From positions 186,001 to 250,000 of the forward strand of contig NZ_BPUO01000003.1 of assembly GCF_022179805.1 (NCBI RefSeq): DNA of 64,000 nt, given 5' to 3'. Of this stretch, positions 59,951 through 64,000 are shown in pieces. The notes under the pieces were generated by a model that was not told the origin of the DNA, did not search any database, and saw nothing but the letters and a program-made list of their open reading frames with translations. This stretch comes from Cupriavidus pauculus (lineage in GTDB: Bacteria > Pseudomonadota > Gammaproteobacteria > Burkholderiales > Burkholderiaceae). Positions within the stretch are counted from its first letter, which is position 1; the number at the start of each line of letters is the position of its first letter. Both the position numbers and the translations under genes were made by a program.

Positions 59951-59983
59951 AAACGGACGCCACCAGGGCGTCCGTTCTTGTTT
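59951..59983. terminator. bidirectional intrinsic terminator
   Basis: AACGGACGCC and GGCGTCCGTT form a 10-bp stem with a 5-nt loop, flanked by A-rich and T-rich sides. It lies between the convergent amidohydrolase and BKACE genes. Confidence 0.8.
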
Positions 59984-60004
59984 GTAGTTCGGCGTCCGGG
60001 CCGT

Positions 60005-60940
60005 TCAGAACGCCACCTGCTCCTTGCCCTTTAGCCCCAGCATAGCGCGCGCCTCGTCGGGCGTGGCCACTGCATAGCCAAGCTGCTCGATGGTCGTGCG
60101 GATGCCGGCCACCTGCTCGGCATTGCTCGTCGCCAGCTTGCCGCGCGACAGCCAGAGGTTGTCTTCCAGGCCCACCCGCACGTTACCGCCCATAAGCAGC
60201 CCTTGCGTCACCACGCGTGACTGCTGCGCGCCCGCACCCAGGACCGACCACACATAGTCCTTGCCGAACAGGCGGTCGGCCGTACGCTTCATATGGGCGA
60301 TGTCCTCCGGATGCGCGCCGATGCCGCCCCGGATGCCGAACACGGACTGGATGAACAGCGGCGCCTTCAGCAGGCCCCTGTCCAGAAAATGCGCGGCCGT
60401 GTACAGGTGCCCAATGTCATAGCACTCGATCTCGAAGCGCGTGCCATTGGCATTGCACGCTTCCAGGATATGGGCGATATCGCGGAACGTGTTGCGGAAA
60501 ATCCGGTCCTCGCTCGCGGCCAGGTACGGTTGCTCCCAGTCGTGCCGGAATTCCTTGTAGCGTCCGAGCATCTCGTACAGGCCGAAATTCATCGAGCCCA
60601 TGTTCAGCGACGCCACTTCGGGCTTGAAGCGCGCCACGGGCGCCAGGCGTTCCTCGATGGACATGGTGGGCGCGCCGCCGGTGGTCAGGTTCACTACCAC
60701 GTCCGAGGCATCGGCAATCGCGCCAAGGAATTCGCCGAACAGCGCGGCGTCCTGGCTTGGGATGCCGGTCTGCGGATCGCGGGCGTGCAGGTGGACGATG
60801 GCCGCGCCGGCCTGGGCCGCACCAATCGCGGACGCGGCGATCTGCGATGGCGTGACTGGCAGGTAGGGCGACATCGACGGCGTGTGAATGGACCCGGTGA
60901 TGGCGCAGGTAATGATGACCTTGCTGGAAGATGTCGACAT
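60005..60940 (-). CDS. second BKACE-family enzyme (DUF849)
   Basis: 311 residues, normal BKACE length. KVIITCAITGSIHTPSMSPYLPVTP is the family start, Zn ligands His50/His52 lie in AAIVHLHARDPQTG, followed by SVFGIRGGIGAHPED and RVGLEDNLWLSRGKLATSN with the conserved Glu. It cleaves a beta-keto acid with acetyl-CoA. It is the last gene of the - strand catabolic operon whose other enzymes point to ring cleavage, so its substrate could be a downstream keto acid (inference). Only remotely similar to the enzyme at 17533. Confidence 0.94.
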   Translation of the reverse strand: MSTSSSKVIITCAITGSIHTPSMSPYLPVTPSQIAASAIGAAQAGAAIVHLHARDPQTGIPSQDAALFGEFLGAIADASDVVVNLTTGGAPTMSIEERLAPVARFKPEVASLNMGSMNFGLYEMLGRYKEFRHDWEQPYLAASEDRIFRNTFRDIAHILEACNANGTRFEIECYDIGHLYTAAHFLDRGLLKAPLFIQSVFGIRGGIGAHPEDIAHMKRTADRLFGKDYVWSVLGAGAQQSRVVTQGLLMGGNVRVGLEDNLWLSRGKLATSNAEQVAGIRTTIEQLGYAVATPDEARAMLGLKGKEQVAF

Positions 60941-60982
60941 GGTTCGTATATGGGTGGATCGCGGGATGGGATGGGCAGACGC

Positions 60983-61906
60983 TCAGGCCTCGGTGTTCTG
61001 CACGAACCACTGCGGCACTTCCGGGCCCCACTGGTGCATCGAGTTCTCGGGCGCGTGATCGCCCGCCGGCCACGTGGTGCCTGCCGAGATGAAATCCATG
61101 TCGCACGAGAACTCGCAAAACGATCCCCATGGGTCGCGCACATAGTGGAAGTAGTTCGAGCCCAGCACATGGCGGCCGGTGCCCCAGCCCTGCGTGAAGC
61201 CAGCAGCGGCCATCTGCGCGGCGCCCTGCCCCACTTCGTCAACACTACCGACGTCCCACGACGCGTGGTGCCAGCCCTTTGCCGCACTGGCCGCGAACGC
61301 CACCAGATGATGGTCGCTGCCATGCGGCGCATGCGTGAACGCCACCAGGTCACCGGATCGATCCGACAGGCGCAGGCCCAGTGCTCGGCCATAGAAGTCG
61401 AGTGCTCGCGACACGTCGGGCGTGAACAGCGCCACATGCGACAGCCTGCGCGGCCGCACCTGCTGCACCTCGTCGCGGAACAGCGCCCCGCGCGCATCGG
61501 CGCCTATGTGCACATGCGTCACGTCCGGCTTGGTGGACGGGCTGGTCTTGGGGCCGATCCGCACCTGGATCAGGTTTCCATCGGGATCGTGGTACCACAG
61601 CCCATGACCCGACGCATATGGCGCGTTCTCCGCAGGCACGGCGCCAGCGGCGTCGAGCTGCGCGCGGATCGTCTCGAAATCCTGCTCGTAGCAATGAAAG
61701 CTCAGGTAAGCCAGGTGCCGATGCTCTCCTGGCAAGATGCGCGCCCAGACCTGCTCGTCGGACGTCATGACATCGAGGCGGTCGCCGTGGTCCACCACGT
61801 TCAGGCCGAACGCCAGGTGGAAGTGGCGCGCGTCCTCAAGGCTGGGCACGACAAGTGCATAGTGGCCGATGGAATGGACGGCGGCGCGTGGATTGGTATC
61901 GCTCAT
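60983..61906 (-). CDS. VOC-family extradiol dioxygenase-like protein
   Basis: 307 residues with two vicinal-oxygen-chelate modules: SIGHYALVVPSLEDARHFHLAFGLNVV (N) and RRLSHVALFTPDVSRALDFYGRALGLRLSD...DHHLVAFAASAAKGWHHASWDVGSVDEV...HVLGSNYFHYVRDPWGSFCEF (C). Metal ligands His in LSHVALF, His in GWHHASWDV and Glu in FCEFSCDMD match the type I extradiol site (2,3-dihydroxybiphenyl dioxygenase-like). It would open a catechol next to one hydroxyl. ATG 61906 follows GCGGAGACC. Confidence 0.9.
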   Translation of the reverse strand: MSDTNPRAAVHSIGHYALVVPSLEDARHFHLAFGLNVVDHGDRLDVMTSDEQVWARILPGEHRHLAYLSFHCYEQDFETIRAQLDAAGAVPAENAPYASGHGLWYHDPDGNLIQVRIGPKTSPSTKPDVTHVHIGADARGALFRDEVQQVRPRRLSHVALFTPDVSRALDFYGRALGLRLSDRSGDLVAFTHAPHGSDHHLVAFAASAAKGWHHASWDVGSVDEVGQGAAQMAAAGFTQGWGTGRHVLGSNYFHYVRDPWGSFCEFSCDMDFISAGTTWPAGDHAPENSMHQWGPEVPQWFVQNTEA

Positions 61907-61932
61907 GATGGTCTCCGCTGGATCGGCTGTGG

Positions 61933-62775
61933 TTACCGTTGGCTCTCGTCCGCAATCGGATTGCGCAACGTGGCGAAGCCCGTCAGGCTGACTTCGCAGA
62001 CGTCGCCCGCCCGCATCACCAGCTTCGGTTCGCGCGCCCAGCCCACCCCGCTCGGCGTGCCCGTTACGATCACGTCCCCCGCTTCGAGCGTGATGGCCTC
62101 GCTGAGCGTGGAAATCAGCGTCGCCACGTCGAAGATCAGCGTATCGGTACTGGCCGATTGCACAACCTCGCCGTTCAGACGCGTTTCCAGCGTCAGCCCC
62201 CGGGCGCCAGCCGGCACCTCGCTGGCCGTGACCAGTTCCGGGCCGAACGCACCGGTCTGATCGAAGTTCTTGCCCATCGTCCACTGCGGGGCAACGAACT
62301 GGTATTCACGCACAGAGCCGTCGTTGAACAGCGCATAGCCGGCCACATGGTCCAGCGCCTTGTCCTTGGCGATATGGCGGCCGCCCGATTTCAGGATCAC
62401 CGCGAACTCGCCCTCGAAATCGAGCGAATCCGAAACGCGCGGGCGCACGATGGGCCGGCCGTGGCCGGTCAGGCTGGTGTCGTAGCGCGGGAAGACGGTC
62501 GGGTATTTCGGCTGTTCGAGCTTGCTTTCGCGCGTGTGATCAGCGTAGTTCAGGCCGATGCATAGCAGCTTGGGCGGCTGCTGCAGCACAGGCAGGAACG
62601 TGACGTCGGCATCGGTGACCATTACGCCGCCGTCGACAGTGCCAGCCCAGGCCTCCAGGTCATTGCCGTTGGCCAGCAACGTTTCGAGCGGCATGTCGCC
62701 CAGCACACGAATCCGGTCGCCTTCGCGCACGCCGGTCTGGGTCTTGCCATCGAGAATGAATCGCAGGTATCGCAT
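61933..62775 (-). CDS. fumarylacetoacetate hydrolase-family enzyme
   Basis: 280 residues. The FAH domain runs from LCIGLNYADHTRESKLEQPKYPTVFPRYDTSLTGHGRPIVRPRVSDSLDFEGEFAVIL to DVIVTGTPSGVGWAREPKLVMRAGD. The metal-binding Glu pair lies in LDFEGEFAV and the Asp in the FNDGSVREYQ segment. Such enzymes hydrolyse C-C bonds of, or decarboxylate, ring-cleavage products; a link to the adjacent extradiol dioxygenase is natural. ATG 62775 (MRYLRFILDG) fits the family start. Confidence 0.93.
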   Translation of the reverse strand: MRYLRFILDGKTQTGVREGDRIRVLGDMPLETLLANGNDLEAWAGTVDGGVMVTDADVTFLPVLQQPPKLLCIGLNYADHTRESKLEQPKYPTVFPRYDTSLTGHGRPIVRPRVSDSLDFEGEFAVILKSGGRHIAKDKALDHVAGYALFNDGSVREYQFVAPQWTMGKNFDQTGAFGPELVTASEVPAGARGLTLETRLNGEVVQSASTDTLIFDVATLISTLSEAITLEAGDVIVTGTPSGVGWAREPKLVMRAGDVCEVSLTGFATLRNPIADESQR

Positions 62776-62806
62776 GAAGTGTCTCGCTTGATAGATTGTT
62801 GTGGGG

Positions 62807-63424
62807 TCAGCCGGCGCCAGCCAGCCAGGCATCGTCGCTGTCGAGCAGCGGCTGTACGGTTTCGGGCCGGTCGGTGCCGGGCAGGTCCAGGCGGGGTTGC
62901 TGTCCGATCTCGGCCAGCAGGTAGGACAGGAATCGGTAAGTCGCGCGGAAGTCGGCAAGCCGCGCGACATCGAGCGCCACGCGCTCGGACGGATTGACCA
63001 CGACAAGCCCGTCGCGCAGATAGACGATGCCCATGCGGGCGATGCGCCAGGCGCCGGCGCGGCGCACCATGCGCTCGTGCAGCCGGGCATGCGTGGTCAC
63101 TTCCACCTCCACGCCCTGCAGACGCGTGCGCGCTACCACCGCACAAGGCGTGTGGGCCAGCGCGCGGTCGCCGTTCAGCGTCACCAGCGTGGGCCCCATC
63201 TGGTGGGCCGAATGGTGGCCGGCCTCATACATGCGGCGCGATGCGGCCACGAAATCGGGTCCGCTGCCCTGGAACCACGACACGCCCACCTCGGCATCGA
63301 GGTGATACGTATTGAACATACGCGCCCATTGCGCCTGGTCGCGTGCCGCGCGCTCCGTCTGGACGATCTCGGCAATCTCGGCCTTGTCGAGCATTTCGAG
63401 CATGGCCTGCAGTCTTTCTTGCAT
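62807..63424 (-). CDS. SnoaL-like/NTF2-fold protein
   Basis: 205 residues. EIVQTERAARDQAQWARMFNTYHLDAEVGVSWFQGSGPDFV is the opening of SnoaL_4-type NTF2 proteins, and the second half has AVVARTRLQGVEVEVTTHARLHERMVRRAGAWRIARMGIVYLRDGLV. The Asp/His in the pocket suggests dehydratase or isomerase activity. ATG 63424 follows GGAGAC. It lies between MFS and FAH genes in the same direction. Confidence 0.85.
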   Translation of the reverse strand: MQERLQAMLEMLDKAEIAEIVQTERAARDQAQWARMFNTYHLDAEVGVSWFQGSGPDFVAASRRMYEAGHHSAHQMGPTLVTLNGDRALAHTPCAVVARTRLQGVEVEVTTHARLHERMVRRAGAWRIARMGIVYLRDGLVVVNPSERVALDVARLADFRATYRFLSYLLAEIGQQPRLDLPGTDRPETVQPLLDSDDAWLAGAG

Positions 63425-63438
63425 GGTGTCTCCATTCA

Positions 63439-64000
63439 TTAACGCGCTTCGCTGGGCGCTGCCACAGCCTGGGCGTGCGGTTGCGCCACGCCCAGGTACA
63501 TACGCATCCGGCGCACCCGGAATGCCAACCACGCGGTGACCAGGCCCGTTGCCAGGACCAGGTACATTGCCGAATCGGGGCCGTAGGCGCGCACCATCCA
63601 GGCCAGCGCCAGCGGTGTCAGCCCCGCGAACAGTGCGGCCCCGATGTTGTAGGGCACGGCATAGCCGCTCTGCCGCACATGCGTGGGGAATAGCGCAGAC
63701 AGCAGGCCGGGGACCAACGCGATGACCGAACCGAGCGCCACGCCGGGCAGCATGAACAGCAGCGCCAGCGACCCCTGCTCTGCCAGCACATCGGGCAGCC
63801 ACCGGAAGAAGCACACCGATGCGACCAGCATGGCGATGGCGCCGATGCCCAGCGAACGTGCCCAACCCATCGCATCGCTGAGGCAGCCCCAGAACGGCAT
63901 CGACACGCACAAGGCGAACGATCCCCACATGTTCGCTTGCAGCGCCGCCTGGCGTGGCACGCCGTAGTGCGTGGCCAGCAGCGTCGGCATGTACTGGAAG
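63439..64000 (-). CDS. MFS transporter, MHS-like; N-terminal part outside the window
   Basis: The frame is open at the right edge, so only the C-terminal 187 or so residues are visible: five to six helices with GCLSDAMGWARSLGIGAIAML (a GxLSDxxGR-like loop motif), LLFMLPGVALGSVIALVPGLLSALFPTHVRQSGYAVPYNIGAALFAGLTPLAL. This last block (PxxVRxxGxxxxYNxGxxxFxGxxP) is typical of metabolite:H+ symporters such as dicarboxylate or aromatic-acid carriers. It heads the catabolic operon and should import its substrate. Confidence 0.85.
   Translation of the reverse strand, partial: FQYMPTLLATHYGVPRQAALQANMWGSFALCVSMPFWGCLSDAMGWARSLGIGAIAMLVASVCFFRWLPDVLAEQGSLALLFMLPGVALGSVIALVPGLLSALFPTHVRQSGYAVPYNIGAALFAGLTPLALAWMVRAYGPDSAMYLVLATGLVTAWLAFRVRRMRMYLGVAQPHAQAVAAPSEAR

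Noticed and set aside
1..64000. Search for tRNA, rRNA, IS elements, integrases and phage genes
   Set aside because: None recognised: no transposase or integrase motifs, no terminal inverted repeats and no structural RNA sequence could be supported.

Overview
The window is GC-rich (roughly two thirds G+C), densely coded, and has the gene content and style of a Burkholderiaceae chromosome or chromid, most probably Cupriavidus or a close relative. The clues are Bug/TctC-type periplasmic binding proteins, two BKACE (DUF849) genes, a Burkholderia-type porin, DUF3300/DUF2950 and YSC84 proteins, and many LysR and AraC regulators. The genus is an inference. I see no rRNA, tRNA, prophage, insertion sequence or CRISPR array.

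Layout. 1-900: end of an NTF2-like secreted protein and a zinc-ribbon protein. 1088-6277: light-sensing module, with heme oxygenase (bilin supply) plus a PAS histidine kinase on the + strand converging on a response regulator and bacteriophytochrome on the - strand. 6449-9863: NCS1 permease, hydantoin/allantoin-type racemase and a GntR regulator with a shared candidate operator. 9873-12119: LysR regulator and MFS exporter. 12258-13033: a frameshifted gene. 13091-19969: a catabolic unit (MFS, serine hydrolase, porin; then BKACE, DUF1289, Bug protein) around an AraC regulator, whose two target promoters share the same tandem-repeat architecture. 20022-22508: ArsR-SRPBCC pair and argP/argO. 22577-27308: acyl-CoA ligase, TauD-type dioxygenase and quinone oxidoreductase, divergent from a second AraC regulator.

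27265-46499 is a stress/envelope region. It holds a five-gene operon (AI-2E permease, NodT, HlyD, DUF2955, K+ channel), ppk2, a six-gene RND operon led by an RRM-like protein, a FixJ-type two-component system with an extra receiver protein, a YSC84 lipoprotein, DUF2950, DUF3300 and an outer-membrane barrel. A recurring motif, TGGNCCTTGGTCCAAT-like, lies upstream of almost every transcription unit here and may define an undescribed regulon.

46841-49227: a TonB-receptor 5' fragment joined to a 3' fragment of an alpha-hydroxy-acid oxidase gene, an orphan kinase and an AraC regulator. 49384-50445: selU. 50499-53752: a compact four-gene operon (acyl-CoA-dehydrogenase-like, NodS-like methyltransferase, glycosyltransferase, PIG-L deacetylase) behind a sigma-54-type promoter. 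Its enzyme set resembles the logic of Nod-factor assembly and is my best candidate for an undescribed biosynthetic system. 53919-59930: MltF-like transglycosylase, sulfatase plus formylglycine-generating enzyme, amidohydrolase. 60005-64000: a catabolic operon (MFS, NTF2-like, FAH hydrolase, extradiol/VOC dioxygenase, BKACE) running off the right edge.
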